A stretch of DNA of 64,000 bases from Arcticibacter sp. (GTDB taxonomy: Bacteria > Bacteroidota > Bacteroidia > 2-12-FULL-35-15). The notes beneath the pieces are model-generated. The model saw nothing but the letters and a program-made list of their open reading frames with translations, did not search any database and was not told the origin of the DNA. The stretch spans positions 1 through 64,000 of the forward strand of contig JAJNQB010000021.1 of assembly GCA_021155045.1 (NCBI GenBank), in the 5' to 3' direction. Below, one piece after another: positions 26,922 through 34,514 of the stretch. Positions within the stretch are counted from its first letter, which is position 1, and each line of letters starts with the position of its first letter. Made by a program: the position numbers and the translations under genes.

Positions 26922-27297
26922 TGCAAGCTGTTCTATCGCTGTTCGCCTTTTGGCGAAGAGAGGAAAGTCCGGGCAACACAGAGCATCTCACTTCCTAACG
27001 GGAAGGTATTGTAGTAATACAGTAACAGAAAGTGCCGCAGAAAATAACCGTCCGCCATTTGGCAGATAAGGGTGAAAACGTGAGGTAAGAGCTCACGACT
27101 ATTATTGGCAACAGTAATAGAGGGTAAACCTTGAGAGTTGAAAAACCAAATAAGCCGAAGCTTGAGAACTGCTCGTTCGATTTCGGTGGGTAGGTTGATT
27201 GATCCCGATAGTGATGTCGGGACTAGATAAATGATAGGACGTGTTCCGAACTAGCTTCGGAAACTCGACAGAACCCGGCTTACAGGCTTGCTTTTTT
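26922..27297 (+). ncRNA. rnpB: RNase P RNA (bacterial class A)
   Basis: About 375 nt. The 5' end gcaagc pairs with the 3' gcttgc (P1; 26923-26928 with 27286-27291). The universally conserved gaggaaagtccgggc occurs near 26959-26973, and the matching acagaacccggcttac near 27268-27283 closes P2/P4. The conserved gagggtaaacc-like segment and several local hairpins (for example cccgata / tcggga at 27203-27221) lie between. It ends in a T-run from 27292. This ribozyme trims the 5' leader of tRNAs with the protein RnpA. Exact 5' and 3' ends are estimated to within a few bases. Confidence 0.95.
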
Positions 27298-27445
27298 TCT
27301 TCTCTTAAATTTCTTTATAAGCTTTGATTCAATTCATTTTAATTGAAATAATTATCGCTAAGCGCTCATTACTTATTCTTAGAAGCTCAAAACCTTCTAT
27401 TCGTCTTAATTTTAGGGGTAGATGTATTATGTTAATAAATTATAG

Positions 27446-27453
27446 TATCTTTG
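27446..27453 (+). promoter_or_regulatory. Promoter -7 box (TATCTTTG) for the DEAD-box helicase
   Basis: Same octamer as the rnpB box. The predicted start near 27458 gives a leader of about 170 nt before the ATG at 27629. The 27298-27445 stretch upstream shows no gene, only AT-rich sequence. Confidence 0.6.
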
Positions 27454-27457
27454 CCGC

Positions 27458-27628
27458 AGTTTTAGTCAAAATGGGATTTTTGCTGAGACGAATTTTTCAA
27501 CTGGAATACATGCCGAAAATAGCTCAATTACAATGATGGCGAGCTTCTTATACAATCAGTTGTCGGATTCAACTCACACATACTTCCTAGTAAGTTGACA
27601 ACTGTATTATAAACTTAAAAAATATTAA
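27458..27628 (+). promoter_or_regulatory. Long structured 5' leader of the DEAD-box helicase mRNA
   Basis: Contains a possible 21-codon upstream reading frame (ATG 27471 to TGA 27536) starting 13 nt after the predicted mRNA start. A perfect 8-bp stem follows, cagttgtc (27557-27564) with gacaactg (27597-27604), whose loop has a competing caact / agttg pairing. Autoregulation or cold-responsive control is plausible because DeaD-type helicase mRNAs often have long leaders, but this is inference. I do not recognise a named RNA motif. Confidence 0.45.
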
Positions 27629-29548
27629 ATGAACAAATTTGAAGCGTTAGGCTTTAGCAATGCTATTGTTAAAGCAGTAACAGAATTGGGTTTTGAAAAC
27701 CCAACTCCAATCCAGGAAAAAGTAATTCCTGTATTATTAGAAGGTAATACCGACCTTGTTGCATTAGCACAAACAGGTACAGGAAAAACAGCAGCCTTTG
27801 GTTTACCTTTAACACATCTTGTTGATTTCACTTCGCGTGATACACAAGCCGTAATCATTTGCCCTACACGCGAATTGTGTATGCAAATTACTCGTGATTT
27901 ACAGAGCTATACTAAATACATTGATGGTGCAAACATTGTTGCTATCTATGGTGGTGCTAGTATTGACAATCAATCACGTGATATTAAAAGAGGAGCACAA
28001 ATAGTGGTAGCTACTCCCGGTCGTTTGTGCGATATGATTGATCGCAGACGTGTGAATTTTAGCAATGTGCGTTTTGCCGTGTTAGATGAAGCAGATGAAA
28101 TGTTAAACATGGGATTCAAAGAAGATTTGGATACTATTTTATCTGAAACACCTGAAGAAAAAAATACTTGGTTGTTTTCTGCAACAATGCCAGATGAAGT
28201 TTTGCGTATATCTAAAAACTATATGGAAAAACCTGTTGAAATTACTGCAGGAACAAAAAACTCTGGTAACGAAAACATCGAACATATTTATTATGTAGTT
28301 CAAGCTCGTGATAAATATGCAGCATTAAAACGTATAGCAGATTCTAACCCAGATATTTTTGCAATTGTATTTTGTCGTACTCGTATTGAAACACAAGAGA
28401 TTGCAGATGCTTTGATTAAAGATGGTTACGGAGCAGATTCATTACATGGTGATTTATCGCAACAACAACGTGATCACGTTATGAAACGTTACCGTGCTCG
28501 TTCACTTCAAATGCTTGTTGCAACCGATGTTGCTGCTCGTGGAATTGATGTGAATGATGTAACACACGTTATCAATTATAATTTACCTGACGAAATTGAG
28601 AATTATACACATCGTTCTGGACGTACAGCTCGTGCTGGTAAAACAGGTGTTTCTATCTGTATCATCAATATGAAAGAAGTTGGAAAAATCAGAATCATTG
28701 AACGTATCATCAAAAAGAAATTTACGCAAGGGACGATTCCTACTGGATTTGAAGCTTGTGAAAAACAATTGTTTAGTTTGGTGAAAAAAATTCATAATGT
28801 AGAAGTAAACGAATCAGCAATTGAATCGTATTTACCGAAAATTTATGATGAGTTGAAAGACTTAACCAGAGAAGATATCATCAAACGTTTTGTTTCTACT
28901 GAGTTCAACCGCTTTTTAGATTATTACAAAAATGCTCCTGACTTAAATGCAAATGCAAGCAGAGACAGAGAACGTTCAACACCAGGTATTACTAAGTTGT
29001 TTATCAATTTAGGAGAATTGGATCAGTTGGATAGAAACACATTAAAAGAATATATTTCTGAAGTTTCTGGCGTAGATTTAAATATGATTACGAATGTAGA
29101 AGTAAAATCTAGTTTTTCTTTTATTGAAGTAAAATCAGAAGCGGCTGAAATTATTCAAGGAACATTTAAAAATGCTCGTTATAATAATCGTAATGTACGT
29201 ATTGAATCACGCGGAGGAAGTGGCGGAGGAGGAAAATCTCGTGGAGGATATGAAGGTGGTGGAAACAGACGTTCATTCGGTGGAGGAGAACGCAGAGGCG
29301 GAGGAAACAGTTATGGTGGAGGCGATAGACGTTCGTTTGGTGGAAACCGTGGTGGAGGTTATGGCGAAAAAAAATCATACGAAAAGAAAAGCTACAGCGA
29401 TAGAAGTGATAGAGGAGAACGTAAAGATTTTGGTGGAGATAAAAAGAAATCTTATTCATCATCTGAATCATCTTCTTCTTATTCTGGAGGTGGCGATAGA
29501 AAAAGTAATTTTTCTCGCGAAAAACGCCCAAGAAAAAAAATGGATTAA
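27629..29548 (+). CDS. DEAD-box RNA helicase with DbpA-type RNA-binding domain (DeaD/CsdA-like)
   Basis: 639 residues, close to E. coli DeaD (about 630). The motifs are the Q motif (FENPTPIQEKVIP), AQTGTGKTAAF, PTREL, TPGRLCD, DEAD, SAT, VFCRTR, ATDVAARGIDV and HRSGRTARAG. A helical dimerisation-like segment and a DbpA/RRM domain (about 450-525) follow. The last 110 residues form a Gly/Arg/Ser-rich tail with repeated GGG, RRS and KKSY units that should bind RNA. Such helicases remodel rRNA and mRNA, especially in the cold. It has a long leader and a strong terminator. Confidence 0.93.
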   Translation: MNKFEALGFSNAIVKAVTELGFENPTPIQEKVIPVLLEGNTDLVALAQTGTGKTAAFGLPLTHLVDFTSRDTQAVIICPTRELCMQITRDLQSYTKYIDGANIVAIYGGASIDNQSRDIKRGAQIVVATPGRLCDMIDRRRVNFSNVRFAVLDEADEMLNMGFKEDLDTILSETPEEKNTWLFSATMPDEVLRISKNYMEKPVEITAGTKNSGNENIEHIYYVVQARDKYAALKRIADSNPDIFAIVFCRTRIETQEIADALIKDGYGADSLHGDLSQQQRDHVMKRYRARSLQMLVATDVAARGIDVNDVTHVINYNLPDEIENYTHRSGRTARAGKTGVSICIINMKEVGKIRIIERIIKKKFTQGTIPTGFEACEKQLFSLVKKIHNVEVNESAIESYLPKIYDELKDLTREDIIKRFVSTEFNRFLDYYKNAPDLNANASRDRERSTPGITKLFINLGELDQLDRNTLKEYISEVSGVDLNMITNVEVKSSFSFIEVKSEAAEIIQGTFKNARYNNRNVRIESRGGSGGGGKSRGGYEGGGNRRSFGGGERRGGGNSYGGGDRRSFGGNRGGGYGEKKSYEKKSYSDRSDRGERKDFGGDKKKSYSSSESSSSYSGGGDRKSNFSREKRPRKKMD

Positions 29549-29553
29549 TTCAT

Positions 29554-29588
29554 AAAAAAAACGCCTCTTATTTCAGAGGCGTTTTTTT
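29554..29588. terminator. Terminator after the DEAD-box helicase
   Basis: Stem acgcctct / agaggcgt flanked by A7 and T7, immediately after the helicase stop codon. It is symmetrical enough to work in both directions. The 125 nt from 29589 to the next gene hold nothing recognisable. Confidence 0.88.
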
Positions 29589-29713
29589 ATGTAAGATTTT
29601 TTAGCAATTGAAACTTATAAAGAAAATGAAATTTCAGCTTGCACAAACTCTATATTTTGCTTTTATTTTATTCTTTCGTTTTACAATATGCAGTTTCATA
29701 ATATAAATTGGTT

Positions 29714-30100
29714 TTAAAATAAAGATAGCTGACTATCATTATCCTGTTGATGAATTTTTATTCGAGGCTTTTCCGTAGGCTTGGTAATTTCATTTAAAAC
29801 ATCTTCACGTTGTTCTGTTTTAGCAACAAAAGTTTCAATATTGGCAATGGCTAATTCAATTTCATTTGGCGCATCGGCAATTTCGTTTTCTGCTTTGTAA
29901 ATTCGAGCTTCAATAATTTGTTGATGCCAAACTTCGAGCAATTCCAATGAGCCAGTATTTTTAGTTTTTTCGGCAAGTTCGGATTGTATGTGTACCAAAT
30001 CAAGTTTTTTTGCCAGTTCTTTATCAGGCAATGTAGCCATGATGGCAACATACTTATCGTGGTTGTCAATACAATCTTTTATGCGAATGGCTATGCTCAT
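29714..30100 (-). CDS. Small partner of type IIG enzyme with C-terminal beta-clamp-binding motif
   Basis: 128 residues of no recognised family. Residues 1-100 look mostly helical and charged. The last 25 (EITKPTEKPRIKIHQQDNDS) look flexible and end exactly in QLSLF at 124-128. That pentapeptide is the canonical sliding-clamp (DnaN) binding consensus QL(S/D)LF, which often sits at the end of a flexible tail in replication and repair proteins. Its ATG directly abuts the stop codon of the restriction-modification gene, so the two are surely co-transcribed. I infer an accessory factor tying the enzyme to replication or repair. Function otherwise unknown; the tail was checked codon by codon from the sequence. 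Confidence 0.8.
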   Translation of the reverse strand: MSIAIRIKDCIDNHDKYVAIMATLPDKELAKKLDLVHIQSELAEKTKNTGSLELLEVWHQQIIEARIYKAENEIADAPNEIELAIANIETFVAKTEQREDVLNEITKPTEKPRIKIHQQDNDSQLSLF

Positions 30101-32986
30101 TTATTTTTCGCCCAAGGCTTCTTCTATTATTTTAATATCACCTTCTTTTAAATCATACAACTCATAAACTAGCTCGTTTATCTTCTCTTCGCTATGTTGA
30201 ATGTGTTGTTTTATTTGATCCATTTTAGTTTGAAGTTTCACATCTTTTAATTCTTCATTCAACTTAAGAAGTGTCTCAACGTGTTTAACAATTTCATCGT
30301 GATTTTTCCTTTGCGTGGAATTTTTAAAATCTATGTTTATAATTGGTAGTTGCTTTACATTTATCGCTTTCACTTCAGCAAAAGCCTTTCCTTTTTCTGG
30401 AATGAGTGCATTGTATATGAAATCTGTCAACTTTGAATTTAGAATACCAAGGAGAAAGGATAAATTTATCGGTTGATATTCATTAAGTATACAATGTGTA
30501 GAATGCCTTGAGATAAATTTATTTGTATCTAAGGTTGCAATTATTCTGTCGGATGTTTGCCGAATAATTATTTTATTCGATTCAAATATTTTTAGGTCAC
30601 GCAAAGCAAAATCAATTTTATTTTGTTTCGTCTTTAAATCTTTTAATTTAATTCTACTTTTTAGGGTTGGATCGTAATTTATCCAAAGACCTTTCCATTG
30701 TGTCTTATAACGGTTAATATCTTTACCTTCAAGAATTTTTCGATAATTTTTATTTTCTGCTTTTTCAGAGAGGAGTATATTCGCAGCGTTCCCCGTATTT
30801 ACACCATTATTTACCGAGCAGAAATAATCAAGTTTAGGATTGTCAAGAGTAAGCTTTGATACTATTTTTTGAATTTCCGGTTTGGCAAATGAAAATGATT
30901 TATTTTCTCCTATAAGGATATTTTTCTGATTGATTACGATTGGTGCTTTTTTTGAAAATTCTTCTCTATCATTAATTTCAAAACATTCGACATCTTTATT
31001 TATTTGGTTCGTTTTTGAAAATATGCAAATAGAAGTACCACCTGTAGTGGCATCATCAAACACTTCGTAATTTAATTTTATTAATGAAATTATTTTGCTG
31101 TTTTTTACAAAATATTCGCGTAATGTTTTGTAGTAGATATTATCAATAAGTGTTCTTGGAACAATATAACTTATTAAACCTGCATCATTTAAAAGTTTCA
31201 AACCTCTCTCGTAAAAAAATGCGTATAAATTAGGTTTGTATTCGTTTGAAACATAATGTGAGAGCAAATAATTAACTTCTTCTTTTCTAAATAAAGTATC
31301 TTCTTTCCCTCCAATTGTTACATAAGGGGGGTTTCCAATTACTACATCAAAACCACCTTGTTTAAATACTTCGGCAAATCCCTTTTTCCAAGAGAATGGT
31401 TTTATTTTTTTCTCTTCACCAAAATCAATACTATCATAAAAATCGGTATCGATTAAACTGTTCCCGCTTTTAATGTTGTTGTCAAGATCAGGGAGTACAC
31501 GTTCGTGAAACAAAGATATTTGTTGTTTAATGGATGCTTCTGTTTCACCTTCCATACATTTTAAAAGCAAACTTAGCTTGGTTACTTCAACGGCATTGGA
31601 ATCTAAATCGACTCCATAAATATTACTGAGTAAAATTCTTTTTTTCTCGTGTGTAGTTAATGTGCCTTGGGGTGTAAAAGGATTATCCTTTCCTTTTCGG
31701 GTGGCGTATCCTTTTTCGTGATACCAGTTAATATGATATTGGAGCAAATAATCAAATGCACCCAAAAGGAAAGAACCACTACCGCAAGCAGGATCAACAA
31801 TTTTTATTTTTTCTATTTGCGTTGGCGTTTTGCCATCAACAAGTTTTCCTACTGTATTTTTTACAATGTATTCAACTATGTATTGTGGTGTATAATAAAC
31901 GCCACCCGCTTTGCGTACTTCTGGCTTTTCTTCAATGCGTACACTACGTGCAGGTGTAATGCGAATTACTTTGCCGAGGAATTGCTCGTAAGCGTTTCCT
32001 AAAACTTCTACAGGCATTACCGAAAACTCGTAACGGCAGTGTGGATAATAAAGTTCTTCAATTACTGATTTGATTACTTTATTATCAACTTTTAATTTCG
32101 GAGTTATTTGGTCTTTCTCAAAATCAAATAATCCTGAATTGTATTTATCATCGGCTTGTTTAAAAAGGTCGAACAGATTTTTATATGATTCCCCTTTTGA
32201 AGTTGCTTTTTGTAATTGTCCATAAGGCTCTACCGCTCGGTCTTCGCAGAAGCGAAGGAAAATTAAACGGTCGATTGTTTGCTGAACTGCAAAATTTATT
32301 TCTTCGTCATTTAATTTTCTATTGTTTATTGCTATGCTTGTAGCAAGGTATCTGCGCCAGTTATCGAGACTTTGTACAAATTCTTTGTCAAGTGTTTGGC
32401 TTCCTTTTTTATCGGTATCGCTTGCTACAAATTTATCGAAGCGTCCTCGAGTAACTGCATCATGCGAAAAAGTGTCGTAAATAAAATCAAACTCTTTTAT
32501 GTAATCTTCAAAATGAATATGCTTTAATCGTGAAACGCTTGCGCTATCATTTAACTTGGGAACTCGGGAGCAATCGTAAACAATAAAATCTTCAAAGTTT
32601 GTTAGAATAGAAACGTATGCTTGCGCACTACTTCCGTATCGTTTTAATTGATACGCAGATTCTTTATTTGTTTTTAGCGCAACGGATGGTTTTTTTGCTT
32701 CAACAAAAAACAATCTTTTTTTTCCGCTTCCTGCAAGGCGAAATCCATAATCGGGTGCTTTTGCTTTTCCTCTTACAAATACTTTGTCTTCGTAAATTAC
32801 TTCGCGGTAAGCTTCGGATGCACCTTTTTCGTTGTCAATGTCCCAACCAAGTGCTTTGAAAAATGGATTAATAAAATCCTGTCTTGTTTTTTGTTCGTTA
32901 TAATCAGGCAAATGGTATTCTTTACGGTGCTCCGTAAATCGTTCAACAAGTGTATTTATTATGGCTCTTGCCTGTTCTTTTGTCAT
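30101..32986 (-). CDS. Type IIG restriction-modification enzyme (Eco57I-like N6-adenine methyltransferase plus nuclease)
   Basis: 961 residues. The N-terminal PD-(D/E)xK nuclease has P78-D79 (KAPDYGF) and E96-A-K98 (FFVEAKKPS). A helical linker leads to an N6-adenine methyltransferase core: VYYTPQYIVEYIV, motif I DPACGSGSFLLGAF near 398 and motif IV VVIGNPPYV near 549. A TaqI-like target-recognition domain makes up the C-terminal third, with the last 60 residues a coiled coil. One chain can therefore modify and cut. The recognition sequence cannot be read off. All catalytic motifs are intact. The gene is flanked by a terminator-bounded helicase and by repeats, consistent with mobile defence cargo, though base composition does not stand out. 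Confidence 0.93.
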   Translation of the reverse strand: MTKEQARAIINTLVERFTEHRKEYHLPDYNEQKTRQDFINPFFKALGWDIDNEKGASEAYREVIYEDKVFVRGKAKAPDYGFRLAGSGKKRLFFVEAKKPSVALKTNKESAYQLKRYGSSAQAYVSILTNFEDFIVYDCSRVPKLNDSASVSRLKHIHFEDYIKEFDFIYDTFSHDAVTRGRFDKFVASDTDKKGSQTLDKEFVQSLDNWRRYLATSIAINNRKLNDEEINFAVQQTIDRLIFLRFCEDRAVEPYGQLQKATSKGESYKNLFDLFKQADDKYNSGLFDFEKDQITPKLKVDNKVIKSVIEELYYPHCRYEFSVMPVEVLGNAYEQFLGKVIRITPARSVRIEEKPEVRKAGGVYYTPQYIVEYIVKNTVGKLVDGKTPTQIEKIKIVDPACGSGSFLLGAFDYLLQYHINWYHEKGYATRKGKDNPFTPQGTLTTHEKKRILLSNIYGVDLDSNAVEVTKLSLLLKCMEGETEASIKQQISLFHERVLPDLDNNIKSGNSLIDTDFYDSIDFGEEKKIKPFSWKKGFAEVFKQGGFDVVIGNPPYVTIGGKEDTLFRKEEVNYLLSHYVSNEYKPNLYAFFYERGLKLLNDAGLISYIVPRTLIDNIYYKTLREYFVKNSKIISLIKLNYEVFDDATTGGTSICIFSKTNQINKDVECFEINDREEFSKKAPIVINQKNILIGENKSFSFAKPEIQKIVSKLTLDNPKLDYFCSVNNGVNTGNAANILLSEKAENKNYRKILEGKDINRYKTQWKGLWINYDPTLKSRIKLKDLKTKQNKIDFALRDLKIFESNKIIIRQTSDRIIATLDTNKFISRHSTHCILNEYQPINLSFLLGILNSKLTDFIYNALIPEKGKAFAEVKAINVKQLPIINIDFKNSTQRKNHDEIVKHVETLLKLNEELKDVKLQTKMDQIKQHIQHSEEKINELVYELYDLKEGDIKIIEEALGEK

Positions 32987-33003
32987 ATTGCTAAAAAAGT
33001 AAC

Positions 33004-33011
33004 CAAATATA
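33004..33011 (-). promoter_or_regulatory. Promoter -7 box (TATATTTG) for the restriction-modification operon
   Basis: The minus strand reads TATATTTG, 17 nt before ATG 32986. From 33012 to 33137 nothing is coding. A loose inverted pair tcgcc (33082 region) / ggcga (33119 region) may be a decayed repeat. Confidence 0.45.
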
Positions 33012-33138
33012 CAATTTTGAGTGCAGAAATTGGGAGCTTTTCCCTACTGAAAATCGTAATGTTGAAAATTATTATCATGGTCGCCCGAGCGCTGGAAAGT
33101 TAACCTGTTTTTGGGGAGGCGAGATATTTTACAAAAAC

Positions 33139-33171
33139 AAAACCGCCCAAGAAATTTTCAGGGGCGGTTTT
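33139..33171. terminator. Terminator of the 33190-34023 lipoprotein gene
   Basis: Stem aaaaccgccc (33139-33148) with gggcggtttt (33162-33171) and a 13-nt loop, placed just past the stop of the minus-strand gene and usable in both directions. Confidence 0.8.
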
Positions 33172-33189
33172 AATAATTTTTATTTTGGA

Positions 33190-34023
33190 TTAATTCATTA
33201 CAATATTATAAGTAGTGCCATTTAAAGTTGCTGTAGCCAATGCATCGCATGCTCCAGAACCATAGTCAAATGTTATAGGGTAACTTGGGTAATTGTTTAA
33301 TGTAAGTGTAAATGTTCCTTTTACAATCCAACGGCAACCAATATTCACTTGTAATGCTGTGTTTACAGTAATATCATAAGGTTCTCCATCACCAGAAACA
33401 CCGTTTGCATTTCCCCAAATCATATATACATCATCAAAAATATTTATAGGTGTGTTATAACCTGCATAAAACTCACGGTATTGTACTGTGTTCCATGTGC
33501 TCGTTTGCCCATTTGTTGGGTGTGTTACTGTTGCACCATTTACCACAACTTTATAAACCAAATGTCCCGAAGCATTGCGCCCCATGTTGGTAATGGTTTG
33601 TGTTCCTTGTATGCGGTAATCGTTATGGTAATAGTTTGATAGTGTTACTGTAATAACAGTTAATGAATCTTGGTAACGCCCAGTAAATACTGCTGTAACA
33701 ACTCCTCTGCGGTAGTTGCCATCGTTTCCTAAGCAATTAGTTGTTCCAAAATCAATAGTAACTGTTTTGGGCCAAGTAGTTAAATCGTAAGGTGTAATTG
33801 AAGCAGTGGCGCAAGCAGATGCCATTGAACGAATAGCTCCAGAGCTATCTGTTACTGTACCTATTTGCTTCCAGATGCCTGCAAAAGCATTGTCGGCAGC
33901 AGCATTATCAGCAGCAGAATTTGCATTTTTAGGTTTTTTATCTTCTTTTTTACAACCTGTATATACTACAGATGTAGTTGCGATGATTGCTATTGCAACA
34001 AAAAATTTAATTGTTTTTTTCAT
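33190..34023 (-). CDS. Hypothetical lipoprotein
   Basis: 277 residues. The signal sequence ends in VVYTGCKKEDKK, a lipobox with the Cys near 24. An Ala/Asn/Asp-rich linker follows (about 34-47). The rest is beta-rich with many Thr, Asn and Tyr residues and three or four Cys, and no catalytic motif. I do not recognise a family. An exported, lipid-anchored protein of the outer membrane or surface is likely. It has its own promoter box 31 nt upstream and its own terminator. Confidence 0.75.
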   Translation of the reverse strand: MKKTIKFFVAIAIIATTSVVYTGCKKEDKKPKNANSAADNAAADNAFAGIWKQIGTVTDSSGAIRSMASACATASITPYDLTTWPKTVTIDFGTTNCLGNDGNYRRGVVTAVFTGRYQDSLTVITVTLSNYYHNDYRIQGTQTITNMGRNASGHLVYKVVVNGATVTHPTNGQTSTWNTVQYREFYAGYNTPINIFDDVYMIWGNANGVSGDGEPYDITVNTALQVNIGCRWIVKGTFTLTLNNYPSYPITFDYGSGACDALATATLNGTTYNIVMN

Positions 34024-34054
34024 GATGAGGAGTAATTTTTAGTTTTTGTTAAAT

Positions 34055-34062
34055 CAAATATA
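34055..34062 (-). promoter_or_regulatory. Promoter -7 box (TATATTTG) of the lipoprotein gene
   Basis: Perfect TAnnTTTG on the minus strand, 31 nt before the ATG at 34023. It abuts the tandem repeat region. Confidence 0.5.
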
Positions 34063-34088
34063 AGAAAAAAAATTATTAGGTTGTTGCG

Positions 34089-34279
34089 AGTGTTATTAAA
34101 AAAAGATTGGAGATTGCTTCGCTGCGCTCGCAATGACGCACAGCATTTTGTTTCTTCGTCATTGCGAGGGCTTTTCGCCCAAAGCAATCTCTTGGTAGTG
34201 TACAAAATAGCTTTATTAAATCCTACTACATGTTCTCGATACATCAGCCTGAGGCTGCCACTCGAACAGACATCGCACA
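34089..34279. repeat. Tandem composite repeat, unit 1
   Basis: About 190 nt. The first half is a long inverted repeat: gagattgctt (34110-34119) with aagcaatctc (34182-34191), and inside it ctcgcaatgacg (34127-34138) with cgtcattgcgag (34157-34168). The second half, after a 36-nt spacer, is a family A palindrome in reverse orientation (34228-34270). Open frames through it are by-products of the repeat. Confidence 0.85.
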
Positions 34280-34302
34280 GTTTTTTCTAAGTTAGATGCT
34301 TG

Positions 34303-34497
34303 TGTTATTAAAAAAAAGATTGGAGATTGCTTCGCTACGCTCACAATGACGCACAGCATTTTGTTTCTTCGTCATTGCGAGGGCTTTTCGCCCAAAGCAA
34401 TCTCTCGGTAGTGTACAAAATAGCTTTATTAAATTCTACTACATGTTCTGGATGCATCAGTCTGAGGCTGATACTCGAACAGACATTACACGCACAG
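34303..34497. repeat. Tandem composite repeat, unit 2
   Basis: A diverged direct copy of unit 1, same order and orientation: inverted repeat 34323-34404, then a family A palindrome about 34445-34488. It differs at scattered positions, including ctcacaatg where unit 1 has ctcgcaatg, so the two copies have separated long enough to drift. The region 34024-34514 holds no gene. Confidence 0.85.
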
Positions 34498-34514
34498 GAG
34501 GAGGGCTGGTATAT

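Noticed and set aside
26791..27069. An open frame of 92 codons running into rnpB
   Set aside because: It covers conserved RNase P RNA and a dispersed repeat, has no protein-like composition, and is a by-product of the RNA gene.
27471..27510. A ctgaga segment in the helicase leader resembling a thiamine pyrophosphate riboswitch core
   Set aside because: The other conserved TPP elements (the acctgat and the later box) are absent, and a DEAD-box helicase is not a thiamine gene.
29166..29555. Two long frames over the 3' end of the helicase gene, on both strands
   Set aside because: They arise from the GGN-rich codons of the Gly/Arg tail in other frames. The translations are low-complexity, and the helicase frame explains the region.
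30101..32986. Considered as a BREX PglX or type I HsdM methylase
   Set aside because: It has a fused N-terminal PD-(D/E)xK nuclease, is shorter than PglX, and lacks pglZ, brxC, hsdS or hsdR neighbours, so a solo type IIG enzyme fits better.
34089..34497. Repeat units considered as a possible CRISPR array
   Set aside because: There are only two units, each about 190 nt with long internal palindromes and no spacers, and no cas genes are nearby.
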